Of a stretch of DNA of 64,000 nt, positions 1 through 8,815 are shown piece after piece. Position numbers and translations under genes: made by a program. Numbering within the stretch: the first letter of the stretch is position 1; each line of letters starts with the position of its first letter. Origin of the DNA: Mycobacterium sp. GA-1199 (GTDB taxonomy: Bacteria; Actinomycetota; Actinomycetes; Mycobacteriales; Mycobacteriaceae). The stretch spans positions 124,001-188,000 of the forward strand of contig NZ_LQIX01000045.1 of the NCBI RefSeq assembly GCF_001500045.1, given 5' to 3'. The notes beneath the pieces were generated by a model. It ran no database searches. It had not been told where the DNA came from and saw only the letters and a list, made by a program, of their open reading frames with translations.

Positions 1-1
1 G

Positions 2-1255
2 TGGGCGCTGTGGGATTTCGGTGCGACCGGGCTGAACGCGGTGGTCGTGACCTTCGTGTTCTCGATCTACCTGACCAATACGGTCGGCGACGATCTGCCC
101 GGCGGTGTCAGCGCCACCAGCTGGCTGGGCTGGGCGCTGGGCGCGGCCGGGGTCGTCGTCGCGCTGCTGGCGCCGGTGACGGGCGTGTGGGTCGACGCCC
201 CGTGGCGGCGGCGCCGCGTGCTGGCCGTGCTCAGCGCGCTGGCGGTCGTGCTGATCGCCTCGATGAGTTCGGTCCGCGACGACTACCGCTACCTGGCGCT
301 GGGGCTGGTGCTCTTGGGCTGCGCGTCGGCGTGCAACGAACTCGCCACCGTGCCCTACAACGCGATGCTGCGCCAACTGTCGACACCGCAGACGTCGGGC
401 CAGATCTCCGGATACGGCCTGGGTTTGGGCTATCTCGGCAGTGTCACGTTGCTGTTGGTGGTGTACTTCGGGTTCATCTCCGGTGACGGCGGATTGCTCG
501 GCCTGCCGGTCGAGGACGGCGGAAACGTCAGGGCCGCCATGGTTTTCACGGCCATCTGGTTCGGACTGTTCGCGCTGCCGGTGCTGATCGCCGTGCCCAG
601 CGCCAGCCCCGACCCCTCAGAGCAACGGCAGACCGTCGGATTCATCGGCGGGTACCGCAAGCTGTGGGCGGACATCCGCAGCGAATGGCGGCGTGATCAC
701 AACGTGGTGTACTACCTGCTGGCCAGTGCGGTGTTCCGCGACGGCCTGACGGGGATATTCGCGTTCGGGGCGGTGCTGGGCGTTCGGGTCTACGGCGTCT
801 CCGAGGCCGATGTGCTGCTGTTCGGGGTGTGCGCCAGCACGGTCGCCGCCGCCGGTGCGATAGGCGGTGGATTTCTCGACGACCGGTTCGGCGCCAAACC
901 CGTCATCGTCGTCTCGCTGAGCGGGATGATCGCGGTCGGCCTCACCTTGATGTCGCTCAACGGGGTACTGGCGTTCTGGATCTGCGGACTGTTGCTCTGC
1001 CTGTTCATCGGGCCCACACTGTCCGCCGCGCGCACGCTGATGCTGCGCATGTCCGCCCAGGGCAAGGAGGGCGTCGCCTTCGGCCTCTACACCACCACGG
1101 GCCGCGCTGTGTCCTACCTTGCGCCCATGCTGTTCTCGATTTTCATCGCCGTGTTCGGCACCGACCGTGCCGGGATGGGCGGGCTGGTCGTGGTCCTCGC
1201 CGCCGGCCTGCTCGCGATGCTCGCCGTGCGTGTTCCGCGGCGTGCGCCCGCCTAA
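2..1255 (+). CDS. MFS transporter, UMF1-like (5' partial)
   Basis: The reading frame is open from base 2 (WALWDFGATGLNAV...) and has no start in the window, so the gene begins upstream. About 418 residues are present. They form repeated hydrophobic segments typical of a 12-helix major facilitator. The WDFGATGLN opening and the loop 'ELATVPYNAMLRQL' resemble the UMF1/Atg22-like branch. The protein should sit in the inner membrane; the substrate is unknown. The final four bases overlap the 3' end of the convergent MmpS-like gene. I recall the same pair (Rv2508c and Rv2507) in M. tuberculosis. The family call is solid; the substrate cannot be read from the sequence. Confidence 0.85.
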   Translation, partial: WALWDFGATGLNAVVVTFVFSIYLTNTVGDDLPGGVSATSWLGWALGAAGVVVALLAPVTGVWVDAPWRRRRVLAVLSALAVVLIASMSSVRDDYRYLALGLVLLGCASACNELATVPYNAMLRQLSTPQTSGQISGYGLGLGYLGSVTLLLVVYFGFISGDGGLLGLPVEDGGNVRAAMVFTAIWFGLFALPVLIAVPSASPDPSEQRQTVGFIGGYRKLWADIRSEWRRDHNVVYYLLASAVFRDGLTGIFAFGAVLGVRVYGVSEADVLLFGVCASTVAAAGAIGGGFLDDRFGAKPVIVVSLSGMIAVGLTLMSLNGVLAFWICGLLLCLFIGPTLSAARTLMLRMSAQGKEGVAFGLYTTTGRAVSYLAPMLFSIFIAVFGTDRAGMGGLVVVLAAGLLAMLAVRVPRRAPA

Positions 1256-2037
1256 CCGCTGGCCGTGCAGATGGTCAGGCCCGCCCCGGTGCGCTTCTGC
1301 ACCACCGAGCCGTCGACGGAGATCGAACAATTCACCTCGCGACCGACGTTGATGATGCTGATGCTCGCCGTGGCGGCCGCGGACTCGGACAACTCCACTT
1401 CCTTGCTCCAGGGCAGCAGCACGTTGAACTCGGTCTGCAGCAGACCGCCGGTGTCCACGTAGGTGATGTTGATGGCGCGCCCGGAACCGCTGACGACGTA
1501 GACGACGCTCTGGGTGAGACCGGGGGTGGTCGTGCCGGGCGTGCCGGGCGTGCTGGGGTCCGTGGGGACTGCGGGCACGGTGGGCCGCGTCGTCCGTGGA
1601 ACGGTCGGGCGCGGCCCTGTCGTCGGGATCGGGGTGGTGAAGTCGGGTTCCGGCATCGGGGGCGGCGCGACGACAGTCTGCTGTTGCGAACTGTTGACGA
1701 CGACGAGCGCGATCACCAGGCCGAGCACGGTCAGTACCGCAACACCCGCGGCAACCCACAACCAGCGGGGTGACTTCGGTTCCTCGGGCTCCGGTGGCGG
1801 ATCACCCGACGGGTAGGGCGCCCCGTACTGGCCCGAGCCGTAGGTCTCGTACCCGTATGTGCCGTACGCCGGCAGATGCTGCGTCGGAGCAGGTTGGGGC
1901 GGCGCCTGATAGGTGGGGCCGTACGCCTGGCTCGCGTATGCCGGGTCGCTGTATCCGGAATAGCCGTGACCCTGCGGCTGCTCCCCGCGGCCGGAACCCG
2001 ACTGCTCGTCGCGGCCGGGCTGTGGTGTACCGGTCAT
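1252..2037 (-). CDS. Proline-rich membrane protein with MmpS-like domain
   Basis: The protein has about 261 residues. It has a long cytoplasmic N-terminus rich in Gly, Tyr, Pro and Gln (residues 1-90), one transmembrane helix (WLWVAAGVAVLTVLGLVIALVVV, in part), a Pro/Thr-rich linker, and a C-terminal extracytoplasmic domain of about 85 residues. The C-terminal pattern (VVYVVSGSG, FNVLLPWSKEVEL, CSISVDG, TICTASG) resembles the MmpS transport-accessory domain. It is a likely Rv2507 orthologue. I chose ATG at 2037, preceded by GAGGT; a GTG two codons upstream at 2043 is possible. The upstream gap of 89 bp is shared with the divergent peptidase gene. No adjacent MmpL gene is visible, so a role in lipid export is only inferred. 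Confidence 0.85.
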   Translation of the reverse strand: MTGTPQPGRDEQSGSGRGEQPQGHGYSGYSDPAYASQAYGPTYQAPPQPAPTQHLPAYGTYGYETYGSGQYGAPYPSGDPPPEPEEPKSPRWLWVAAGVAVLTVLGLVIALVVVNSSQQQTVVAPPPMPEPDFTTPIPTTGPRPTVPRTTRPTVPAVPTDPSTPGTPGTTTPGLTQSVVYVVSGSGRAINITYVDTGGLLQTEFNVLLPWSKEVELSESAAATASISIINVGREVNCSISVDGSVVQKRTGAGLTICTASG

Positions 2038-2113
2038 ACCCACCTCATGGGTGCGAGGGTACCTGTGCGACCGCCCAACAGGCGCAGGTCGTCAGTGGAC
2101 TTGCCTGGGTAGG

Positions 2114-2119
2114 CACAAT
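2114..2119 (+). promoter_or_regulatory. Candidate -10 box of leaderless S9 peptidase
   Basis: CACAAT ends 7 bp before the GTG at 2127, and no Shine-Dalgarno sequence is present. The spacing fits a transcript that begins at the start codon, which is common in mycobacteria. No clear -35 was required for the call. Confidence 0.35.
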
Positions 2120-2126
2120 TGGTCCG

Positions 2127-4004
2127 GTGGGAGAGCAGGTTCGCAGAGTTTACGGCGCGTCCATGTCGCCGGACGCCACCGCGTTCGCACATCTGGTCGA
2201 CGATGGTGGCTTTCCGCGCGCAGTGCAGCGTTTCCTGCGCGGCTGGCGGGCAAGCTCGTCGCGAGACGTCGATCTGCCGGTCGAAGGCCCGGTGACGCGG
2301 GTCCTGCATTCGGCCGACGGCCACTGGCTGGCATGCGAAGTCGCTCCAGAGGGCAGCACCCGCACCCAGATCTGGGTCGTGACAACCGATCCCGACGACC
2401 GTGACGCGCGCCGCATCGACTCGTGGGCGCCCGGGGCGCCCGAGGGCACCGCCGAGCTGATCAACTGGGACGGCATCCTGGTGGCGGCGATCCTCACCGG
2501 CGAGGACGGTGTCGGTAGCTCGTGCCTGATCGACCCGGCCACCGGCCACACCACCGTGCTCGACCGCCGCTCGGGCGGCCGTCTGGTCGACGCCTGGGCC
2601 GGTGCCGCGCTCGTGCGGGTCGGACCGCGCGGTTACCGGGACCTGATCATGCTGCGCGGACGCACCGAAACCGCACTGCTGCCATACGATCCAGGGTCGA
2701 CCACCGACACCGGCGTCATCCTCGACGACCACTACGCGCGCCGGCTGCGCGCCGGGCTGGAAGGCGAGCTCACCAGGCTGTACCAGCCGGCGAGCACCTA
2801 CGACGCAGACAGCACCGAAGGTTATGTGCGGGCCCTGGTCCGCAGCGAGAACGGTACCGAGCATGCGCGACTTCTCGAGGTGACGGTCACCGCCGACGGG
2901 GTGGCCTACCAGGTCATCGCCGAACGCCCGGGCTATGAACTCGACGAGTTCACCGTGAGCGATGATCTGTCGACCGTGGCGATCCTCTGGAACATCCACG
3001 GCGCCAGTGAATTACAGATCATCGAACGCACCGACTACACGCTCCAACCGCCGATCCCACTGCCGGGGATGGTGGCCAGCCAGCTGAGCATCAGCGCCGG
3101 CGGCTCGATGCTGGCCATGACCGTCGAAGGCCCGTCCACCCCGCCGACCGTCGAACTGGTCGACCCGCGTACCCGGGAGTGGGAGATCGTCGACCGCGAG
3201 CCCAGTTCCGGGCCGGTGTCGCCGGACCCGACGCTGGAGACGGTCACGGCGCGGGACGGTATGGAATTCACCGGGTGGCTCTTCCGGCCGCGCGACGGCG
3301 TCCCGACGATCGGCGCGATGCTGTTCCTGCACGGCGGCCCCGAGGGGCAGGGGAGACCCGGCTACAACGAGTTCTTCCCGGCCCTGCTCGAGGAGGGCAT
3401 CAGCGTGTTCCTGCCCAACGTCCGCGGCTCGGGCGGTTTCGGCAGGACGTTCATGCACGCCGACGACAAGGAGCGACGTTTCGCCGCGATCAACGATGTG
3501 GCCGACGCGGTCGCCTACCTGGTCGAGCGTGACGTCGCGCGGGCCGACCGGATCGCCTGTTGCGGATGGTCCTACGGTGGCTACCTGACGCAGGCGGCGC
3601 TCACCTTCCACCCCGACCGGTTCGCGGCGGGAATCAGCATCTGCGGTATGAGCGATCTGAACACCTGGTACCGCAACACCGAACCGTGGATCGCCGCGGC
3701 GGCATATCCGAAGTACGGTCACCCGATCGGCGACCGCGAACTGCTGGAGCAGCTATCGCCGTTGCAACGTGTCGACGCGATGACCGCGCCGTTGCTGTTG
3801 GTGCACGGCGCCAACGACACGAACGTGCCCCCGAGCGAATCCCAGCAAATGTTCGAAGCGCTGCAGGCACTTAACCGAAAAGTGGAACTGCTCATGTTCG
3901 ACGACGACGGACATGACATCGAGAGGCGCGAGAACCGCGCCGTGCTGGTCAAAGCCATGCGCGAGTGGCTGATTGCCGCTTTCCGCGAGCGTTCCGATTC
4001 GTGA
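2127..4004 (+). CDS. S9 family peptidase (prolyl oligopeptidase-like)
   Basis: The protein has about 625 residues, with a beta-propeller-like N-terminal part (about 1-370) and a C-terminal alpha/beta hydrolase domain. The nucleophile motif is GWSYGG, the acid lies in HGANDTNVP and the His in DDGHDI, a complete Ser-Asp-His triad. An HGGPEG oxyanion motif precedes them. No signal peptide is visible, so a cytoplasmic oligopeptidase or acylaminoacyl-peptidase role is likely. The frame stays open far upstream, but the conserved part starts near 'VRRVYGASMSP'. I chose GTG 2127, which lies 7 bp after a CACAAT -10-like box and would be leaderless. ATG 2163 is the alternative. Confidence 0.88.
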   Translation: MGEQVRRVYGASMSPDATAFAHLVDDGGFPRAVQRFLRGWRASSSRDVDLPVEGPVTRVLHSADGHWLACEVAPEGSTRTQIWVVTTDPDDRDARRIDSWAPGAPEGTAELINWDGILVAAILTGEDGVGSSCLIDPATGHTTVLDRRSGGRLVDAWAGAALVRVGPRGYRDLIMLRGRTETALLPYDPGSTTDTGVILDDHYARRLRAGLEGELTRLYQPASTYDADSTEGYVRALVRSENGTEHARLLEVTVTADGVAYQVIAERPGYELDEFTVSDDLSTVAILWNIHGASELQIIERTDYTLQPPIPLPGMVASQLSISAGGSMLAMTVEGPSTPPTVELVDPRTREWEIVDREPSSGPVSPDPTLETVTARDGMEFTGWLFRPRDGVPTIGAMLFLHGGPEGQGRPGYNEFFPALLEEGISVFLPNVRGSGGFGRTFMHADDKERRFAAINDVADAVAYLVERDVARADRIACCGWSYGGYLTQAALTFHPDRFAAGISICGMSDLNTWYRNTEPWIAAAAYPKYGHPIGDRELLEQLSPLQRVDAMTAPLLLVHGANDTNVPPSESQQMFEALQALNRKVELLMFDDDGHDIERRENRAVLVKAMREWLIAAFRERSDS

Positions 4005-4095
4005 CCGATTCGTTCTCCGTAGCCACGTTTACCGAAATTGTCTGCCGGGTAAACGCTTCGCACGCGCCGATCGGGCGCGACAAAGGAGGCGCAGC

Positions 4096-4305
4096 ATGCG
4101 AGGTGGCGGAATTCTCGGCGTTCTGGTGCTCGTTTGGTTGCTGATCGGCGCATTCGCCGCGTACCAACGCGGCTATTTCCAGACCAGTGAAACCAATTGT
4201 GCGACAGCGGGAAGCATCGCCCTGACGGTGGTGGTCGGTCCGCTGAACTACGCAGGTGTCAACCCCAAGGTTGAGAACTGCAACGTGCCCCAACCCAGCC
4301 AGTGA
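4096..4305 (+). CDS. Small exported or membrane-anchored protein (69 aa)
   Basis: ATG 4096 follows a strong ribosome site (AAAGGAGG, 4082-4089). The protein has one N-terminal hydrophobic helix (GILGVLVLVWLLIGAFAAY) followed by about 45 polar residues with Cys at two points (TNCATAG and VENCNVP), possibly a disulfide pair outside the membrane. The helix could be an uncleaved signal anchor. I do not recognise a named family. It sits 33 bp before a second tiny membrane protein, so the two may be cotranscribed. It falls between the S9 peptidase and the TetR gene. Confidence 0.7.
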   Translation: MRGGGILGVLVLVWLLIGAFAAYQRGYFQTSETNCATAGSIALTVVVGPLNYAGVNPKVENCNVPQPSQ

Positions 4306-4338
4306 CAACTGGCGCTTGATAATTCGAAAGGAACGCTA

Positions 4339-4494
4339 ATGATCATCCTCGGAGCGATTCTTCTCATCCTCGGACTGATCTTCGGAATCAACATCCTGTG
4401 GACCATCGGCATCGTGCTCATGGTCATCGGAGCGGTGTTCTGGATTCTGGGGTCCATGGGCCGTCCCGTCGGAGGCAGGCGCGCCTGGTATTAA
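4339..4494 (+). CDS. DUF6131-type small hydrophobic protein (51 aa)
   Basis: A 51-residue protein of two back-to-back hydrophobic helices (MIILGAILLILGLIFGI and ILWTIGIVLMVIGAVFWIL) ends in a short basic tail (GRPVGGRRAWY). The pattern matches small mycobacterial DUF6131 proteins as I remember them. The start at 4339 is preceded by GAAAGGAA. It lies 33 bp downstream of the previous small gene on the same strand, so a two-gene unit is likely. The function is unknown. Confidence 0.75.
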   Translation: MIILGAILLILGLIFGINILWTIGIVLMVIGAVFWILGSMGRPVGGRRAWY

Positions 4495-4510
4495 CGGGGG
4501 CTAGAGGCGC

Positions 4511-5143
4511 CTAAGCGTCCCGCGCGGCCGAGGTCAGCGCCGCGACCGTCATCGCTTTCAAGACGGATCGCGGCCTGGCCTCGGCCGTTTTCGTGGCGCT
4601 GGACGGCAGCGCGTGAGGCGTGGAGTTCAGCAACCCGAACGTCGCATGGGCCATCAACCGGGCATCGGCCTCCGCCAACGAGTCGTCCAACCGCCGGAGC
4701 ACATCGACCCAGATTTCGACATACTGCCGTTGCGCCCGGCGCACCTGCCGTTTGGCCGCGGGTGGCAGATTCGCGAGATCACGATCCTGAATGCGGATGA
4801 GATCGGACTCTCCGAGGGCGAAGTCCAGGTGGAAGTCGATCAGGCCGTCCAGCGCGGAGGCGGGATCGTCGGCGCGCGCAACGACCTCGGTGGCGCCGGC
4901 CAGCAGTCGGGTGCTGATGCCGACCAGTAACTCGACCAGCAACGCCTCCTTGTTCGGGAAGTGCCGATAGATCGCCGGCCCGCTGACGCCGGCCGCCGCA
5001 CCGATATCCTCCAACCGCACCGCGAGGTAGCCCCGTTCGGCAACCAGGCGTTCCGCCGCAGCGATCAATTGGGATCGCCGGTCCGACTTCGCCTTGCTGC
5101 GTTTGGTGCTCGCAGGCATCTCAGGGACTGGAGTTGAAGACAC
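4511..5143 (-). CDS. bkaR: TetR-family repressor of branched-chain keto acid operon
   Basis: The protein has about 210 residues. Its N-terminal helix-turn-helix (RSQLIAAAERLVAERGYLAVRLEDIGAAAGVSGPAIYRHFPNK, in part) is a canonical TetR DNA-binding domain, followed by an all-helical ligand domain. It is divergent from accD1, like Rv2506 (BkaR) in M. tuberculosis, which has been reported to repress this operon. The frame extends to an ATG at 5191 inside the operator-like palindrome. I prefer GTG 5143 because GGGAGG lies just upstream. ATG 5119 is a third option. The ligand is presumably an acyl-CoA or keto acid derivative of branched-chain amino acid breakdown (inference). Confidence 0.85.
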   Translation of the reverse strand: MSSTPVPEMPASTKRSKAKSDRRSQLIAAAERLVAERGYLAVRLEDIGAAAGVSGPAIYRHFPNKEALLVELLVGISTRLLAGATEVVARADDPASALDGLIDFHLDFALGESDLIRIQDRDLANLPPAAKRQVRRAQRQYVEIWVDVLRRLDDSLAEADARLMAHATFGLLNSTPHALPSSATKTAEARPRSVLKAMTVAALTSAARDA

Positions 5144-5170
5144 CGCGCCTCCCGCCCGCCTGTGGACATC

Positions 5171-5217
5171 TGAGTTAATCGTGACTAACATACCACCAGT
5201 TATTCGTCATTAACTCA
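5171..5217. promoter_or_regulatory. Inverted-repeat operator between bkaR and accD1
   Basis: Arms TGAGTTAAT...GACTAAC (5171-5189) and GTTATTC...ATTAACTCA (5199-5217) are inverted copies with 9 identical outer bases and further inner matches, separated by 9 bp. Each arm also contains a 16-bp imperfect palindrome, GTTAnTCnnGAnTAAC-like (5174-5189 and 5199-5214), with centres 25 bp apart. It lies in the divergent promoter region 17 bp before accD1. It is the natural binding site for the adjacent TetR repressor. Confidence 0.65.
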
Positions 5218-5233
5218 ACGAAATGGGTTTCCG

Positions 5234-6784
5234 ATGGCATCGCGGCCTTCACATCGCGAGGAACATCTCGCGCTGGTCGACGAATTGCGTTCCAAGCTCA
5301 CCGCGGCCGCCCTCGGCGGGCCCGAGCGGGCCCGCGAGCGTCACGTCAGCCGCGGCAAGCTCTTGCCGCGCGACCGCGTCGACGGCCTGCTGGACCCGGG
5401 CAGCCCCTTCCTCGAGCTGTCGCCCCTGGCCGCCGACGGCATGTACGACGACGCGTGTCCGGGAGCGGGCATGATCACCGGGATCGGTCGCGTATCGGGA
5501 CGCGAATGTGTGATCGTCGCCAACGACGCAACCGTCAAGGGCGGCACCTACTATCCGATCACGGTCAAGAAGCATCTACGGGCTCAGGAAGTCGCGGGCC
5601 AGAACCGGTTGCCGTGTATCTACCTGGTCGACTCGGGAGGGGCGTTCCTCCCGCGCCAGGACGAGGTTTTCCCCGATCGCGATCATTTCGGCCGAATCTT
5701 CTACAACCAGGCCAATCTGTCAGCCCAGGGAATTGCGCAGATCGCCGCGGTGCTCGGATCCTGCACTGCCGGTGGCGCATACGTGCCCGCGATGAGCGAC
5801 GAGGCCGTGATCGTGCGCAACCAGGGCACCATCTTCCTCGGGGGCCCACCCCTGGTGAAGGCGGCGACGGGTGAGGTGGTCACCGCCGAGGAACTGGGCG
5901 GTGGTGACCTGCATTCGAAGACCTCCGGTGTGACAGACCATTTGGCGCACGACGACCGCGACGCACTACGCATCGTGCGCCGCATCGTCGCTACCCTGGG
6001 TCCGCGCGAGCCGCTGCCCTGGGACGTCCGGCCGACCGCGGACCCGGTGGCCGATCAACACGAGCTCTACGACGTGGTGCCAGTGGACTCACGCGTTCCC
6101 TACGACGTGCACGAGGTCGTCACCCGCATCGTCGACGGTGGCGAGTTCGCCGAATTCAAGGCCGAGTACGGCAGTACCCTGGTCACCGGATTCGCCCGCA
6201 TCCACGGGCATCCGGTCGGCATCATCGCCAACAACGGCGTGTTGTTCGGTGAATCTGCCCTCAAGGGAGCCCATTTCATCGAGCTCTGCGACAAACGCAA
6301 CACTCCGCTGGTCTTCCTGCAGAACATCTCCGGGTTCATGGTCGGCCGCGATTACGAAGCGGGCGGCATCGCCAAGCACGGCGCGAAGATGGTCACTGCG
6401 GTGGCGTGCGCGCGGGTGCCGAAGTTGACGGTGGTGATCGGCGGCTCGTACGGGGCGGGCAACTACTCCATGTGCGGGCGCGCGTATACGCCTCGTTTCC
6501 TCTGGATGTGGCCCAACGCCCGCATTTCGGTGATGGGCGGGGAGCAGGCCGCATCGGTGCTGGCGACCGTGCGCGGCGAGATGACCGCCGAGGAGGCGGA
6601 GAACTTCAAGGCGCCGATTCGCGCGCAGTACGAGCACCAGGGCAATCCGTACTATTCGACGGCCCGGCTGTGGGACGACGGGGTGATCGACCCCGCCGAC
6701 ACCAGAACGGTTCTCGGACTGGCACTCTCGGCGGTCGGTCAGGCGCCGCTCGAGTCCATCTCCTACGGCGTGTTCCGGATGTGA
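5234..6784 (+). CDS. accD1: Acyl-CoA carboxylase beta subunit (methylcrotonyl-CoA type)
   Basis: The carboxyltransferase subunit has 516 residues. Visible crotonase-fold motifs include GKLLPRDRVDGLLDPGSPFLEL near the N-terminus, 'SGGAFLPRQDEVFPDRDHFGRIFYN' in part, 'GIIANNGVLF', and the C-terminal 'GGSYGAGNYSMCGRAY' and 'MGGEQAA'. It transfers CO2 from biotin on AccA1 to a short branched enoyl-CoA, most likely 3-methylcrotonyl-CoA from leucine. It is the first gene of the operon, starts 17 bp after the operator palindrome, and ends 4 bp before accA1. In M. tuberculosis scoA, scoB and fadD35 lie between this gene and the repressor; they are absent here. Confidence 0.9.
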   Translation: MASRPSHREEHLALVDELRSKLTAAALGGPERARERHVSRGKLLPRDRVDGLLDPGSPFLELSPLAADGMYDDACPGAGMITGIGRVSGRECVIVANDATVKGGTYYPITVKKHLRAQEVAGQNRLPCIYLVDSGGAFLPRQDEVFPDRDHFGRIFYNQANLSAQGIAQIAAVLGSCTAGGAYVPAMSDEAVIVRNQGTIFLGGPPLVKAATGEVVTAEELGGGDLHSKTSGVTDHLAHDDRDALRIVRRIVATLGPREPLPWDVRPTADPVADQHELYDVVPVDSRVPYDVHEVVTRIVDGGEFAEFKAEYGSTLVTGFARIHGHPVGIIANNGVLFGESALKGAHFIELCDKRNTPLVFLQNISGFMVGRDYEAGGIAKHGAKMVTAVACARVPKLTVVIGGSYGAGNYSMCGRAYTPRFLWMWPNARISVMGGEQAASVLATVRGEMTAEEAENFKAPIRAQYEHQGNPYYSTARLWDDGVIDPADTRTVLGLALSAVGQAPLESISYGVFRM

Positions 6785-6788
6785 GGAC

Positions 6789-8783
6789 ATGAACTTCGAT
6801 ACCGTCCTTGTCGCCAACCGAGGCGAGATCGCCGTGCGCGTCATCCGCACACTCCGGGCCATGGGCATCCGATCGGTCGCGGTGTTCAGCGACGCCGACG
6901 CGGGTGCACGTCATGTCGCGGAGGCCGACGTCGCGGTGCACATCGGACCGTCGGCGGCCAGGCAGAGCTACCTCGACATCGAGGCCGTGGTCTCAGCGGC
7001 CCGGCGCACCGGCGCCCAGGCCGTGCATCCGGGTTACGGATTCCTCTCGGAGAACGCGCAGTTCGCCACGGCACTACAGGACGCGGGAATCGCGTTCATC
7101 GGTCCGCCGGTCGGCGCCATCCAGACCATGGGCGACAAGATCGCGGCCAAGGCGGCGGTGTCGGCGTTCGGGGTTCCGGTGGTGCCCGGCGTTTCGCGTC
7201 CCGGCCTGTCTGACGACGACCTCGTCGCCGGCGCCGACGAGGTCGGTTACCCCGTGCTGGTGAAGCCCTCGGCCGGTGGCGGCGGCAAGGGCATGCGGGT
7301 CGTGCACGAGTCGGGCGAATTGCCCGCTGCGCTGGCCGGCGCGCGCCGGGAGGCGGCCGCTGCGTTCGGTGACGACACGCTGTTCCTGGAACGGTTCGTG
7401 TTGAATCCGCGCCACATCGAGGTGCAGGTGCTCGCCGACGGCTACGGGAACGTGGTGCATCTCGGCGAACGCGAATGCTCCCTGCAACGCCGCCATCAGA
7501 AGGTCATCGAGGAGGCGCCGTCACCGCTGCTGGACGAGGCGACGCGGGCGAGAATCGGTGCGGCGGCGTGCGACACCGCGCGCAGCGTCGACTACACCGG
7601 GGCGGGCACCGTCGAGTTCATCGTGTCGGCCGACCGGCCCGACGAGTTCTTCTTCATGGAGATGAACACCCGCCTTCAGGTCGAGCACCCGGTCACCGAG
7701 ATGGTCACCGGGATCGACCTCGTCGAACAGCAGCTGAGGATCGCCGCGGGGGAGAAGCTGTCGATCGCGCAGGACGACATCTCGATGAGCGGGCACGCGA
7801 TCGAGGCCCGGGTCTACGCCGAAGACCCCGGACGCGGGTTCCTGCCCACCGGTGGCCGCGTTCTGGGTCTCGCCGAGCCCGAGGGCGTTGGCATTCGGGT
7901 TGATTCGGGGTTGGCGCCGGGTTCGGTGATCGGCAGCGACTACGACCCCATGCTGTCGAAGATCATCGCGCATGCCGCCGACCGAGCGGCGGCCCTTCGG
8001 GCGCTCGATCGGGCGCTGGCGCACACCGCGGTATTGGGTGTCACCACCAATGTCGAGTTCCTGCGGTTCCTGCTCGCCGATCCCGACGTCGCGGCGGGCC
8101 GCCTCGACACCGGTCTCCTGGATCGTCGCAGCCCGGACTTTCGCCCCGCGACCGCCGAGGACGTCGACCTGGTCGCCGCCGCGGCGTACATATGGCTGCG
8201 CTCGTGGCCGCAACCGGTCAGAGACCTGTGGGCGGTCCCCTCGGGTTGGCGAATCGGTCGCCATGCGCCGACGACGTACCGGCTGCAGTCCGGTGAGCGC
8301 GTCGACCACGTTCACCTCACCGGCACACCGTCGGCGGGCAGTGCGGCGATCGAGGACGGCCGGCCGCGTCCGCTGTCGGTATCGCCGGCCGGCGAGCGAC
8401 TTGCGGTCACCTTCGACGGGGTCGTCACCGACTACGTCGTGGTCGCCGACGACCACCGGATCTGGCTTGCGGGCGGAGGCCGCACCGTCGCGGTCGACGA
8501 GGTCCGCGAAGCGCCCGTGCGACCCGACGACGCGCACAGCGGTGACGCGGAACTGACCAGCCCGATGCCGGGTTCCGTGGTGGCCGTGGGGGTGGCCGAC
8601 GGCGATCGGGTGACGACGGGCACCGTCGTGGTGACCGTCGAGGCCATGAAGATGGAACACGCGCTGAGCGCGCCGGTCGACGGCGTGGTGGAACTCCTTG
8701 TCGCCGAAGGTGATCAGGTCAAGGTAGGGCAGCCGCTGGCGAAGGTCATCGCGGACCCGACCGTCGAGAAGGAAGAATCATGA
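6789..8783 (+). CDS. accA1: Acyl-CoA carboxylase alpha subunit (biotin carboxylase + BCCP)
   Basis: The protein has 664 residues. It carries an N-terminal biotin carboxylase domain (LVANRGEIAVRVIRTLR), an ATP-grasp domain with glycine-rich loop KPSAGGGGKGMRVV, the catalytic motifs RHIEVQVLAD and EMNTRLQVEHPVTE, and a C-terminal biotinyl domain with the acceptor Lys in EAMKMEH. It carboxylates biotin using ATP and bicarbonate and partners with AccD1. It is a likely Rv2501c orthologue. The stop codon lies within a CATGA that is repeated at the start of fadE19, the signature of a small inserted repeat (see 8779-8815). Confidence 0.92.
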   Translation: MNFDTVLVANRGEIAVRVIRTLRAMGIRSVAVFSDADAGARHVAEADVAVHIGPSAARQSYLDIEAVVSAARRTGAQAVHPGYGFLSENAQFATALQDAGIAFIGPPVGAIQTMGDKIAAKAAVSAFGVPVVPGVSRPGLSDDDLVAGADEVGYPVLVKPSAGGGGKGMRVVHESGELPAALAGARREAAAAFGDDTLFLERFVLNPRHIEVQVLADGYGNVVHLGERECSLQRRHQKVIEEAPSPLLDEATRARIGAAACDTARSVDYTGAGTVEFIVSADRPDEFFFMEMNTRLQVEHPVTEMVTGIDLVEQQLRIAAGEKLSIAQDDISMSGHAIEARVYAEDPGRGFLPTGGRVLGLAEPEGVGIRVDSGLAPGSVIGSDYDPMLSKIIAHAADRAAALRALDRALAHTAVLGVTTNVEFLRFLLADPDVAAGRLDTGLLDRRSPDFRPATAEDVDLVAAAAYIWLRSWPQPVRDLWAVPSGWRIGRHAPTTYRLQSGERVDHVHLTGTPSAGSAAIEDGRPRPLSVSPAGERLAVTFDGVVTDYVVVADDHRIWLAGGGRTVAVDEVREAPVRPDDAHSGDAELTSPMPGSVVAVGVADGDRVTTGTVVVTVEAMKMEHALSAPVDGVVELLVAEGDQVKVGQPLAKVIADPTVEKEES

Positions 8784-8815
8784 GCCCAGCGAGGAGCGGA
8801 GCGGATCGCGCATGA
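8779..8815. repeat. MIRU-like short insertion bounded by CATGA
   Basis: CATGA occurs at 8779-8783 (end of accA1) and 8811-8815 (start of fadE19). Between them lies a purine-rich spacer with GCGAGGAGCGGAGCG. The layout matches the known insertion of mycobacterial interspersed repeat units into ATGA stop/start overlaps, with duplication of the overlap. The identity with classical MIRU is not established. Confidence 0.45.
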
